Assembly (NCBI GenBank): GCA_030704615.1
Contig: CM060731.1
Location: forward strand, 35,402,001 to 35,466,000
Source of the DNA: Takakia lepidozioides
Lineage: Eukaryota; Streptophyta; Takakiopsida; Takakiales; Takakiaceae
Reading direction: 5' to 3'
DNA length: 64,000 nt
This document shows positions 11,101 through 22,079 of the stretch, one piece after another (the stretch's first letter is position 1; every line of letters starts with the position of its first letter). The position numbers and the translations under genes were made by a program. The notes under the pieces are model-generated. The model did not search any database and was not told the DNA's origin. It saw only the letters and a program-made list of their open reading frames with translations.

Positions 11101-14100
11101 AGGATTTCAGACATCTGGCGCATGTACTGGGCACCAGCATTGACATAGGTCAGACTGCGCTGGGATGATGAGGCAGTACGCACACTTGATTTGTGAATGA
11201 TGCGAATCTTTCTCACTGCCACCCACCCCATGCAAAAGGGAGATCATTTATTAGAATTTCATTTACCTCAAATTGGCAGGTATGAGCAGGATAGAAAGCT
11301 GGTTCATCACCCACATCTTCATCACTATCTTTCCACTGCTCCCCACCCATCACACATTGGCTGATCACCCTTCAATCTTCTCTCACCCATTGTGTGGGGC
11401 AGGTTGTGATAGAAACTCTCTCTCTCTCTCCCTCTCTCTTGTTCTGCTCAAACTGGGGGCAGGGTCAAAGGCCACAAGGCTACGGCAAACAACGGCTTAT
11501 GAGTAAATTCTCTCTCTCTCTCTCTCCCCACTCTCAAATGTGCAGTGGTAGCATTCAACGACAGAGGAGAGGGAGGAAGTGATCTTAAGTGGCAGTGGGG
11601 TAGCCAAGAGATCCCGGTCCTCCCTTCCTACACTTACCTGGGCGTTGAGTTCTCCTCCAATTGTAATTGGGATGCACATATCCGGAAAGTTGTTCAAACT
11701 GGCAAGGGCAAAGCTCTGGGGCTCACTAAATTTTTCCACTGCAGAGGGGTCACCTCTGAGGTTAAGAAAACCATGCTTTGTCGCGTTATTAGACCTGCCT
11801 TGCAGTACGGATCTGCTATATGGGTTGATAACTCCAACCAGGCTAAGTCTCTAGAATCCATTCAAGTGGGGGTGCTTAAGGAGTGTATGTCAGCATGCTC
11901 CAAAACAGCCAATGTGGCTGTTCGGGGTGAGTTTGGCATTCCGTCCTTAAGCTCCCGACGAGATGAATTCAAGGTCAGATGGTGGGGTCAGCTGCAACAT
12001 ATGCCCAACACCAGATATCCTAAGTTAATCGACTCTATGCCTAACTTCATTTTCATCAGACAATCTCATGGCAACAGACATGGCTGAGGACACTACAGCC
12101 TCTAAGTCAGATTTATCCAGCAGGGTCAAGACTTGCGGATCCAGGTCCAGGTCCTTGAGGATCTCTTCTACTCTCTTCTGCCAGGACTTAGCCTGTTTGA
12201 CAGGGCGGTCCTGTTTCCAAGAACTTCCCTGAACTTGTTTCCAGTCTGTGACATGGGGGAGGACATCTTGGATGACCTCAAGGGTCTACCCACTCTCGGC
12301 ACTAGACTGAAATTTAAACTCAGGGCAGGAAGCCTACCTTTGAACAGCAAACAGAAGCAGAGAGGAAAGGGAGAGTGCAATTGCCCGTTGTGTGGGCAAT
12401 CTGAAGACAGTATTCGTTTTCTGATACACTGTCCGGGGTTCTCTCACCAAAGAGACGCTCTCTTCAAATCTATCCAGGGAATTGTGCCTGTACCCCTGTT
12501 TACCAACTTTGAAAGTCTCGAGGCTGAGCCAAAAGCCCAGGCCCTCCTGAGGCATAGTTTTTGGGCAAATCACACACAGCAGATTGATGCTTGTGTGAAG
12601 GGATTTCTAGAGGATATCTGGAAAACCCGGATTAATTCTATATATGAAGGTAAGTCTTACTACCAACGTCAGCCCCTGACAGAGGTAGGTTCTGTCCCTT
12701 TTGTTCCCGCTCAAACTGGGCGCGGGGTCAATGGCCACAAGGCTACGGCAAACAACGTCTTATGAGTACAATCTCCCCACTCTCAGCACCAGACTGAAAT
12801 TTAAACTCAGGGCAGGAAGCCTACCTTTGAACAGTAAACAGAAGCAGAGAGGAAAGGGAGAGTGCAATTGCCCGTTGTGTGGGCAACCCGAAGACAATAT
12901 TCATTTTCTGATTCACTGTCCGGGGTACTCTCACCAGAGAGAAGCTCTCCTCCAATCTATCAAGAGAATTGTGCCTGTACCTTTGTTTACCAACTTTGAA
13001 AGTCTCGGAGCTGAGCCAAAAGCCCAGGCCCTTCTGAGGCCTAGTTTTTGGGCAAATCACACACAGCAGATTGATGCTTGTGTGAAGGGATTTCTAGAGG
13101 ATATCTGGAAAACCCAAATCAATTCTTTGAATAAAGGTAAGTCTTACTACCAATGTCAGCCCCTGACAGAGGTAGGTTCTGTCCCTTAGGTTTCCGCTCA
13201 AACTGGGCGAGGGGTCAATGGCCACAAGGCTATAGCAAACAACGTCTTAAGAGTACATTCTCTCTCATGAAGTTAGGCAGAAAACTTCCCTGAACTTGTT
13301 TCCAGTCTGTGACATGGGGGAGGACATCTCAAGGGTCTACCCACTCTCGGCACTAGACTGACATTAAAACTCAGGGGGGGACCTTTGAACAGCAAACAGA
13401 AGCAGAGAGGAAAGGGAGAGTGCAATTGCCCGTTGTGTGGGCAACCTGAAGCAATATTCATTTTCTGATTCATGGTCCAGGGTTCTCTCACGAGAGAGAC
13501 GCTCTCTTCAAATGTATCAAGGGAATTGTGCCTGTACCTCTGTTTACCAACTTTGAAAGTCTCGAGGCTGAGCCAAAATCCCAGGCCCTTTTGGGACCTA
13601 GTTATTGGGCAAACCACACACAGCAGGTTGATGCTTGTGTAAAGGGATTTCTAGAGGATATCTGGAAAACCCGGATCAATTGTTTATACCAAGGTAAGTC
13701 TTACTACCGGCGTCAGCCCCTGACAAAGGTAAGTTCTGTCCCTTTGTGTTCCGCTCAAACTGGGCACGGGGTCAATGGCCACAAGGCATGTAGCCCAGTG
13801 GTAATGGGCACATACCACGTTGGATGTGGTTGTGGGTTCAAACGGTTTGGTGTGTCATGAAGGTGTCCACCTTTCAGCTGGAAGGCAGTAGCCCTTGTGG
13901 TGAAGAGACACCATAAGTTGCGCTCCCTTCGGGAGGCGTCATACTTTTTTCAGGTGATCAAATAAGTCACATAGGGTTTTCTATAGGTTGAAATTATCTT
14001 TACGAAGCATATGGTTCTTTTTTTTCTTTTTTTTATATGTTTAAAATTATATTCACACACCATGTAGACCATATTAACGAGAAAGACCCTATGTCCGTCT

Positions 14101-17100
14101 ATGGCAAACAACGTCTTATGAGTACATTCTCTCTCTCTCTAGGCAGTTGGGCCCCCTAGTGGATGTTATGAAGATCCTTTTATCTTAGACAATCCCTTAA
14201 TCAATAGCTGTTGTAATTGGGCTGCTTGTTGAGGGCCCCACTCTCTTTCTTGTTTTCTGTTTTCTCTTATCCCATAAGCTCTTTGAGCTTTCCGCTGATG
14301 TTATGAAGTGTCATTTCATTTCTTTTTCTTATGTGCCCTTTTAGTCTATTTTAGAAATTTAACTTGGAGCTTCGGTTTGGTCCCGTAGACTCAAAGGGTC
14401 CCAATAGACTTCATACATCTTCCCAGTAAGAAACCAATCTATTCCTGCAAGTACCTGGTCCAGGTGACACCCACAAGTGGCAAGTTGGAGATGGAAATAT
14501 ACCACCACTGTCTGAAACACTCTAGAAGAAAACAACTGCTCATTTAGTTCTCGGAAGGCTAATGAATTACCGTTGAAAAGTTTAGCATGGAGATATGGAT
14601 GAGCATGCTGGGATTGTCTGCTGATAGTTACCTTGCACCTTGACCTTTCCAATAGTGCGCTTAGGTTTTGATGAAGTACTGGCCTCGGCATTGTTGCTCA
14701 ATCCTTTCTTGCTGCTCTCCTCATGTGGCTGCAGCAGTATTTGTTGTAACCTGTAGTCCCAGCCTCTCACCGTTTAGTGTCCCTCACACTCCATCCTTGC
14801 CTGGCTCGTTCATAGTCTGAGCCTAGTGCACTCCAACATCACTCTACGGAGACTAGCAAGCTCACAATCACCCATAATGTGGAACAAAAGAGTCGTAGAG
14901 TCACATCTTCTATGCTGGTGAGATATCAAAAACGAGAAGGGACTGGGAAACAATTTGGGACGAAGTATGGTACCCAAAGCAGTCTCGCAGGAGAGAGCAC
15001 TCATTTTCAAGAAATTCAAGAGCTTTCATGCAACCATGGGCCCATGCCCGCAGACACAGCCGCACACAGGCATCGTACGCTATCATTGCTTGCCACGCTT
15101 CTTGCTCACTGTCCTCTCGCCCAATGCCTTGTCAGCAGCTATTGTACCAGCTGATAATACTTTTCCTTAACTTAGCCAGAAGATCCAATAGACATTGTTC
15201 CACGTGCGAGTGTGATCTGGAGCACTGCTGTGCTCCAATCACACTCGCTTACAATAAACAAGATTAATGAACAGAAAAAAGAAATTTATGCCAAGGGGAA
15301 GACAAAATATGAAAACAACAAAACAAAACACCACTGGACAGACAGAGAGGAAAGACATACAATCATACAATATACCATCAAAGTTGTGTAGATAGAAGAC
15401 TGCAAGTAGTGTTTTCAAAAGTCTGTAGATGCTACTGAGTGAAGTAGGGACTCACCCCTGACTGGGAAACTTGCAACTAACCTGGGATAGATGGGAGGAA
15501 TGGGAGGGGTCGGATTGGCTGTACACTGCAATGAGGAACCCAATCTCTCCCCTACGTTTGTCGATACTGACCTGCCCACAATGCCTAAGTTTCATTCTGT
15601 ATCCATACATTGCACTTTTCCATACATACACAACTTAGCACTTGCCAAATCTCCACCTCACCCTTTTTCTTCTCCTCTTCTCCAATTGTCTACTCTTTTC
15701 TCTGTCCTTTAAGCTCTTGAGCTTCGTGTGGATGCTATAGTGTTTCTTTATTTATTTGTGTGGCATTCTATGGTTCTGTCCTGTCCTTTGGTCCTTTTGG
15801 CCTCCTGCCAACACAAGAAACTCTCCCTATCTCTCTCTCTAGGCTACGGCAAACAAAGTCTTATGAGTACATTTCTCTCTCTCTTTGTTTATGTTCGTTT
15901 GTTGTCCTTCGTACCCTTTCTGCGCCTCCATGGAAGTTATGGAGTACATTTCACTCATTCCTTTGATCTTTCTTTCCCTGTGAATGGTGATCCATGCCCC
16001 GTTGATAGGGACAGACTATCCAAAGGATATAATTTTTTATTTTTTTCATTTTTTCTTTTGTCCCTAAGCTCTTGGAGCTTCCCGTGGATGTTATACGGCC
16101 CCTTTCCTTCAATTCTTTTCCTTCCTTTGTTCATTTTGTCCTGATTTTTTGACAAGACAGTCGCTCTCTATTGAAAGCCTGCAGTATCAAAGAAAGGATG
16201 CACAAGTTAAGAGTCCATGAAATGTTTTACCTCAGACTGTGATCACATGGCCTACGAGATCCACTGTGTTGCATCTGTTCTGTGTCAAAACTGAAGGGAG
16301 TGAGGGATGAGAAGTTCGGGGTTGCAGGTGCAACCTTGGGCAGATCCAATCCCCTGCCTGCAAATACAGGTGGTGCACTGGGCGGTAAACCCACATTGTC
16401 TGACTGACTGTGGCACAGCACCTCTCCCCTTTCCTGTTTTTCCTGCTTTCCCTGCCATGTACAAGTCAAACTATGAAAACAAACTCTACTTTGTTGGTTA
16501 TTTTCTCCTACCCAAGTTGGTGATGCAGCACACCTGCCACTAGAAAGAAGACACTTGATTTTCACTATGCAAACTAGGCCAGTGGATGCCAGGGAGAGGG
16601 GGAAGCTTGAGGGTGGCTTGGGGAGCATAACTGTGATATACATGCAACCAGTGCAAAGCGCACCTCATGAGGAGCAGCGTGCACACCCTGAGAAGCATAG
16701 CTCACGGTGCCTTGTGCTACTGCAATTTGAGGATAACCAGCACCCCTTTCTGCAGGGCTAAGATGTGGGCCTGAGTCTGTCTCTTCCACCTCATCCTCGC
16801 TTTCATCATAAGCAGACACCTCCGTCTCAGAGAAAAACTGCCTGCCTTGAATTGGCTGCGCTAATTGACTCCTGTCCAATACCTCCTCTCGGACATTTTC
16901 TACCAAAGACCTGCCACCTCCACTGGAAGCGGCCTGATGCTTTACTTGTGTATCAAAACTATCCCTTTGGTCAAAACTGTCATTGTGAGCAAAGCTGTCT
17001 CTGCTGCCGCAACTATCCCTTCTAACAGAACTATCTTTGCGCAACAAGCTATCCCTGGGAAAACTTTCCCGCCTAATAGGAGGATGTCTATCGTAATAGT

Positions 17101-17814
17101 CCTCCACCTCAACTGGCTCTGCTTTTCCGGAGTTTCCTCGCCTCAAGTGTGCTGCTTTAAGGTCATTGTCAGGCTCTTGAAGCTTGCCGGCAGACTCGCG
17201 AGGGAACCGAGGGGTATTGCGAGGAGGGATTCCTGCAGGTGAAGAGTCAAGAGAGTAAACTCCAGATTCCTGTTCCTCCTCAGAATCGTAGTCATATTGG
17301 GTGGGATTGCCTGCAGACATGGATCCCAGACTCTCATCCAGGTCGTCAGTCATGTCTGTGGTGTGGTCCGATGAGAATGGAGACCTCAACACGCTTGAGT
17401 GAACGTTTGCATGTTGAAGCTGCGGTCTCGGCAACCCCCAGCCTTTGCCTGGCATGCGGACAGTTGTGTAGGTGTGGTCTCGCGTTATGGCAGGGCTGCC
17501 TTTACCTGCTGTTGGCGCACTTGCTGTTCTCACTTGTTCCTGCCCATCGCACCCCTACCATCTAGTATTACCTTCAATCTCTCTCTCTCTCTGCTAATTC
17601 ACAATCCCTTTAAAAAGTAGCCAAAAAGCCATCCGTTTCTTTCTCTAGAGGAGTTCTCCAATGGTGTGCCTCTGTGTATGACAGCCTCGTCTACCTTGTG
17701 AAGCTGGCTGAAACAACAGGACAGGAAACAAAAAAACAGATACATTCCGAAAGAGAGAAAGTGTACCTTGCGTACCCATTGAAGAGCATTTTTGTCAAGC
17801 CCGTCCGTAAACAT
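5153..17814 (-). CDS. plant-wide ~1,200-residue protein with Munc13-like features (At4g24610/At5g65440-type family), >=22 exons
   Basis: Exons with checked phase and splice sites: 17767-17814 (start MFTDGLDKNALQWVRK), 16664 to about 17540, 16231-16451, 15456-15481, 14974-15127, 14632-14750, 11048-11215, 10714-10798, 10462-10567, 10043-10156, 9589-9752, 9193-9310, 8450-8674, 7966-8156, 7634-7801, 7323-7428, 7050-7187, 6548-6712, 6233-6445, 5651-5836, 5395-5466 and 5153-5266 (stop). A further exon starts at 17694 (VDEAVIHRGTPLENSS) with an unresolved 3' end. The protein has an acidic, Ser/Arg-rich N-terminal third, then a conserved body with recognisable blocks such as AYDACVRLCLRAW, GGVDAKDLFHLYIMLW, VCRGYWDRM and the C-terminal EKDLEPPRSVTEARSML. 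I recognise this as the family of Arabidopsis At4g24610/At5g65440, sometimes flagged with a Munc13-homology (MHD1) segment; its function is not established. A 'pesticidal crystal protein' label carried by some databases is misleading: nothing here resembles a toxin. A block expected between exons 14632-14750 and 11048-11215 is not visible. Confidence 0.85.
8347..8430 (-). repeat. decayed tandem duplicate of an exon 3' end inside the intron
   Basis: 8347-8430 repeats 8441-8520 at an offset of about 94 bp. The second copy carries the last codons of the exon 8450-8674 and its donor. The intronic copy keeps the CTCTGAGCCTCCAAAGAGAG block but has acquired an in-frame stop (as read on the minus strand) and lost the ACG|GTTTT donor context, so it should be non-functional. 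Confidence 0.8.
11436..12770 (+). mobile_element. 5'-truncated LINE: end of ORF2 (reverse transcriptase tail and zinc-binding region)
   Basis: In one frame from about 11545 to 12765 the translation reads the end of a non-LTR reverse transcriptase (SYTYLGVEFSS, RPALQYGSAIW) followed by a Cys/His knuckle (CNCPLCGQSED...FLIHCPG), the zf-RVT-like region typical of plant LINE ORF2 C termini. In-frame stops near 12085 and 12100 break it. It lies on the plus strand inside an intron of the minus-strand host gene. The copy ends in a terminal sequence (GGCTACGGCAAACAACGTC then TTATGAGTACA). The same terminus, without its ORF, occurs just upstream at 11446-11510 followed by (CT)n. Confidence 0.8.
12773..13262 (+). 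mobile_element. second tandem copy of the LINE 3' end
   Basis: A near-identical repeat of 12288-12770, about 485 bp, again containing the KQKQRGKGECNCPLCGQ block (open to 13189) and again ending in the AACGTCTTAAGAGTACA terminus with a short TCTCTCTC tract. It follows directly on the end of the first copy. Confidence 0.8.
13266..13786 (+). mobile_element. third tandem copy of the LINE 3' end, with indels
   Basis: This copy begins further upstream in the element (matching from about 12222), has internal deletions that shift the frame, and is cut at GGCCACAAGGC by the tRNA-like sequence that follows. The open remnant at 13528-13860 matches the VPLFTNFESLEAEPK block of the other copies. Confidence 0.75.
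13786..13975 (+). mobile_element. SINE-like element with tRNA-derived head
   Basis: From 13791 the sequence folds like a tRNA: D stem GCCC 13793-13796 with GGGC 13806-13809, anticodon stem ACCAC 13814-13818 with GTGGT 13826-13830 and a 7-nt loop whose anticodon position reads TGG (Pro), then a B-box-like GGGTTCAAAC at 13834-13843. The T stem does not pair and no acceptor stem forms, so it is not a working tRNA gene. About 130 bp of unrelated body follows. No clear A-rich tail was found. Confidence 0.5.
14100..14350 (+). repeat. LINE terminus fragment plus hairpin-bearing repeat
   Basis: 14101-14142 is the bare LINE terminus (GGCAAACAACGTCTTATGAG, then a CT tract). It is followed by a T-rich segment with the inverted motif AAGCTCTTTGAGCTT at about 14276-14290 and GATGTTATGAAG, a combination that recurs at 15711, 16066 and 18098. 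Confidence 0.6.
15456..15481 (-). CDS. 26-nt microexon of the 5153-17814 gene
   Basis: A pyrimidine-rich tract ends in CTATCCCAG, followed by 26 nt and a consensus GTGAGT donor. The preceding exon ends in phase 2 at 16231 and the next begins in phase 1 at 15127; this microexon (1+24+1 nt) is what makes the two compatible, coding LVASFPVR between them. Confidence 0.6.
15640..16145 (+). repeat. T/C-rich retroelement 3'-end debris with two hairpin motifs
   Basis: Two copies of the AAGCTCTTGGAGCTT-type inverted motif (15711-15724, 16066-16080), each followed by GTGGATGTTAT-like sequence, flank another bare LINE terminus at 15842-15880 with CT tracts. No coding sequence is preserved. Confidence 0.55.
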
Positions 17815-18740
17815 CCTACTTGCCTCTTTCTCACATTCCCCGTGAATCTTCCACAAAATCTTGTCTCTTGATAAACGGCAATTAATAACACGATGCACTT
17901 ACTGCCCAGGTTCCCACCTTCTCTGCCGCTTACCACACCTTCCTCCAATCTGCTACACACCGCATTTCGCGAATTTTCTCTACTCTTCCTAACCCATTAA
18001 CAGAAAAGCACTTTTGATGCACTCAATACTTCTCAAATTCCACTGGACATTGCACATGCATAGCTCCTCTTCAATTTTCTATCTCCCTGTGACCCACAAG
18101 CTCTTTGAGCTTCCAGTGCTTTCAAAGCTACTCTCTCGCTTCAATCTGTCCCTCCCCTGCGCCATTACAAGTCTGTACACAGCCTACGTTCCCTGCTTCC
18201 GCTCCTGCCGAGACCATTCCTTAATGGGTCCGTGGCTGCAGGCGTGGGCAGGTGCAGAGGCGCTGCAGCCCTACTCGCACGTGTTGCAGGCTAGCAAAGG
18301 AGAGGAAGTTGGGCAGCAAACGCGCCGCTGCCTCTAAAAAGCTTGCCCCAAATCCTCTCCCTACACTCCCTCTCCCTCTCCCTCTCCCTCTCCGGGAGTC
18401 CCTAAAATTCATGTTTGTCCCTCAAGTTTCAACTCTCCCGAGTCCCGACTCTCTAAAATTGCAGTAGTCTGGCAGGCACTTTGTCAAGTTTACATTTAGA
18501 GAATATAAAAAGTGTGGTAAGCAATAATAGTGATTTGTATTAATGGGTTCCCTGGGCTCCCTCCCTCATTATTATGTCGCTTCTGCCCCAGATTAGCATA
18601 AGCCATGATGATGATTGATCACATGCCCTCATGCTGAATGTGATGCCACACGTTGAGCCGCTGGGGAGTTTAAAAATACCTCCACAGAGGTATGTATGTA
18701 TATCTGTGTGTATGGTACTTGGCCCCTCAACGGTGGTATA
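17815..18740. other. 5' flank of the 5153-17814 gene
   Basis: This stretch upstream of the ATG at 17814 should contain the 5' UTR and promoter of the minus-strand gene. It holds a (CCCTCT)n tract at about 18359-18393, that is GGGAGA repeats on the transcribed sense, and a further copy of the AAGCTCTTTGAGCTT hairpin repeat at about 18098-18112. No clear TATA box stands out. Confidence 0.4.
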
Positions 18741-19224
18741 GGGCCACTTTAGACTATGGACCAAGACCAAGAAACTTAGGGACCAATTTGCTTTAAATTG
18801 ATCCGGATATGGGTCCCTAGATGCATATTAAAAAACCTAGGGACCAAAGTGGGTGTGTCGAAAGGCCTTGGGACCAAGACCAAGAAACTTGAAATGAGGT
18901 TATCACTTATCACCTTCCATCACATTCCTCTTTCCCACTCAACAGTCAAGATTGATTCACAAGATCATTTGAGAAAATCATATTTCAATGTGTCTATACT
19001 TGGTCTAGGGTCCTAGAATTAGTACTCCAAACTACATGGGTTTCAACTTCCTTTCATGGTCCCTAAACCGACAATCAACGCCACTTAGACGTCATGTCAT
19101 TACTAACTTTCTTGGTCTTGGTCTGTAGTGTAAAGCCAATAAAATGCCAAGAAAATGCCCTCGACCAATAGAATCATTTCATTTTGAGTTGGTCTTGGTC
19201 TTGCACCTTAGTCTAAAGTTGCCC
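18741..19224. mobile_element. MITE with ~31-bp terminal inverted repeats
   Basis: The left end GGGCCACTTTAGACTATGG (continuing ACCAAGACCAAG) matches the reverse complement of the right end (GGGCAACTTTAGACTAAGG...) over about 31 bp with few mismatches. The interior carries further ACCAAGACCAAG copies in both orientations at about 18870 and 19105. The 484-bp size and lack of coding capacity fit a MITE. The flanks (ATA left, TTA right) hint at a 3-bp PIF/Harbinger-type target site, but the duplication is imperfect. Confidence 0.65.
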
Positions 19225-21300
19225 TTATTGATCCAGATTTCTGTGAGAGAACCTGTGTGGAGAGAGAAGATATACATGTCATGTCAAGACATGGACAAGA
19301 CCGCTAAGGTCATTGTCATTGAAAAACAAAACAGCCCTTTACAGGGCACCATCTAACATTCCCTTTCATGTTTACAATCTCATTTGAATACCCCATTATA
19401 TTTCAGGGTCTCTGAAAAAACAGGGTGGGAGGGTGGGATTCCAGGTCAATAATATCATGAAAGCACCATAGTTTGCACCATCATTTCAAAAACTCATTTC
19501 AAACTCATTTCAAAAACCAGATTGCAGGTTTGGGGATATTTCCCATAATCAAGCTCATAGCGCTTCAAGTTGAAACAGCCAGCCATTCATGCCTTAAGTA
19601 TTTGCAAGTAGACACAACACCTTAGCAAAACAAGTTGTGAAAACCAGATTGCAGGTCTTGGGACAGTTCCCAAGACTCATGCTAAAAAACAATTCAAGTT
19701 GAGTTTGAAACAGTCAAACAAATATGCCTTAAGCATTTGCTGGTTTACATCATGTTTCATCTTGCCCTATTTGCATGGTTCAAGACATGGTATATATCAT
19801 GAGGCTGCATGCCAACATCTAGGTTTTGAACAAGTCTTCTCCCTAGAGGCTATTGCTGGCCTGAAGGTGACGTTTCAATGTCGTGTTACAAGCAGGAATC
19901 ATAAAACATAAGCAAGGCAAATTATCCCAAATTTGCCTGCTATCAGCCCTCAAATTCAGACTGCTATGAGAGCCTTAATGAGTGTGTGTGTTCCCTAAAC
20001 AAGGCGTACATGTTTGACACAACAGAGTCAAGCTGAGAGGTTTCATTCCAAAGCTAGTTTGGTGATGTATCAATGCCAAACCACAAGCAGTAAACATGAA
20101 ACCTATGCAAGGTTGAGTGTTCCAAAACAGATATAGGTCTTGAGTGGTATTCCAGAACCTCCAAAGATCTGAGTTAACAAAGAAACTCAGAAAAAACCTG
20201 CCTGCAGCCAGGCCTTTAAATTGAGAGTCTTTAACGGGCCAAGGCAAACAAAATCCAGGTCTTGAGCATTTCACTTCCCTAAGAAACAATACTGGTTTGA
20301 AGTTGATGTTTCAGAACCAAGATACAAGCAAAATTCTTAAAAAGGAAGAAGAAACAACAGGGTTGAGCCCCCTTAAGCAGGTATAGGCCTGGAATGGAAT
20401 GGTATTTTAAGGCCTCATAAAATAGCTCTGCCAAGGTGAAAGAGCAGCTCAGAAACCCCTGTTTGTTATCAAGCCATGAAACCAAAATGATATGAGGGCC
20501 TTGAAGAATGTGTGTTATCTATCAAAGCCTATCCTTTTGATCCATCAAAGTCATACCAAGAAGTTTCATTTCAGAGCCAAGTATCATTGTCAGAAGAGAC
20601 CATCCACAAGAATTTGGTTCATTGGCATTTTGGCAATTAAATTCAAACAAGACCTAGGAGGTCCACCGTACAGCCACAAGGCTCCAATGTGGGTGAGGCC
20701 ATGATCCAAGGTCATCATCAAAGTAGTGTCAACCCCTCATCCACTCGGCCCACGTGACTACAGACAGGAGATAGAGGATGTAATCAGGAACATATTTCAA
20801 CAGTTGGTCTCTATAGATCTAAGATTTTGCAAAGATGTGGCCAAAAAGGGTCATGAATCTGCAGTGCAGTGGCCAAACTGGCTAGTACATTAGGGGTCGC
20901 TGCCTGAGACTCCAAACTATTGGAGTCATGAACTTTTGCGGTACCATCGTGGAAGGCTCATTCCAGGCAAGTACCTACCATTTGAAGTGAACCTGCCACA
21001 CCATGCAGACCACAACCTGCCACAATCCAACATCATGCATTGATATCTAGTTCTACCAGAAGGCCATAACTGGACAGTTTCTGTGGTCGCTAGCCTAGAG
21101 CTGAAACATATTGGGTACCAGAAGGACGTCTTTGGACATCTGTACAGGCGGGTCGATTTGTAGTGTACAGAACAGAAGTTGCACCCTGTGCCATTAACTC
21201 CACATGGTATGAATGGCACTGAAATTCAGGTTCTGGATGCGATCTACCTAGGACCACATCTTGAGTAAGAGTTTTACCAATTTGACTCAAAATAACTGCT
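19225..21300. repeat. degenerate tandem repeats, no gene
   Basis: Two roughly 120-bp units beginning AAACCAGATTGCAGGT at about 19516 and 19641 are alike. Longer, more diverged units share GAGGGCCTTGAAGAATGTGT-like blocks near 19968 and 20495 and GGTTTCATTCCAAAGC-like blocks near 20038 and 20562. Short open frames here lack any recognisable domain. From 20700 to 21300 I see nothing. Confidence 0.45.
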
Positions 21301-21394
21301 ATTTTGTACCCTTGTACCCTTCATAGCTTAACTCCTACACATGCAAATGTGGTTGTAAAAAACCAGAAACAGGGGTAAGGATAGAAGCAGATCC

Positions 21395-22021
21395 TCATTG
21401 GAGCGATCTTGGAGCAGGTCTGAAACGGCATGGTGGCAGTTTGAAACAGCAAATGGCATCAGCAGCGTAGGCAGCAGCAGTATCCACATTTGCAAGAACA
21501 GGAGTTGCAAGCTTCAAGAAATCAAGACAAGTGAAGACCCTCACCTGTGCCTGTCCCAAAAACCACCACATAACGATGTGTGTTAGTGAGGATGCAGCAG
21601 GTGAGTGGCAGGTCTTCACAGTTGCTATCCATGTCAATGTTGAATTCTAAAGCATGTACAGATCACAATTCAAGCAAGGGTAAACTCGAAAAACCTTGAG
21701 TGTTTGTGGTATGCCCTGCGCCATGGCGTCCAACAGATCGTCTCCAACAGAACGCAATCAAAGTAGAAGCGTTCACAGATAGAGAATGGCTCATACAAAA
21801 AAAAAAAAACATGTAATCTGTAGATAAATAGGGATAGAGTACTTCCCAACGAGGAGTAAAAGCGCCGCTGCAAAATGAAGAACCATGAGTTTCTGAGCAA
21901 AGCGATCATCGCTTTGTCGTCTGCCAGAGAGGAATCTGCCTAACCGCCAGTGCGCATCCCAAGAGCCAGCCATCACGAGTACCATGTAGCAGCAGGGGAG
22001 CATGTTTACGCGGCGCATCAT
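21395..22021 (-). CDS. possible small unrecognised gene
   Basis: Several minus-strand pieces look coding: MAGSWDAHWRLGRFLSGRRQ from about 21974, VGDDLLDAMAQGIPQTLK at about 21755-21695 ending before a GT, and LATPVLANVDTAAAYAADAI at about 21510-21440. They are in different frames and would need splicing. I could not place convincing acceptors for all three and do not recognise a family. Confidence 0.25.
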
Positions 22022-22079
22022 CAAGGTTCACTGAAGCACGAATTCAGTGCTGTGAAATGTGTCGGCCTGCTTAGGGCAT

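Noticed and set aside
13789..13850. tRNA-Pro(UGG) gene
   Set aside because: D and anticodon stems pair, but the T stem and acceptor stem do not.
14359..14550. candidate exon of the 5153-17814 gene
   Set aside because: Acceptors and donors exist, but the in-phase translations do not resemble the family's expected block.
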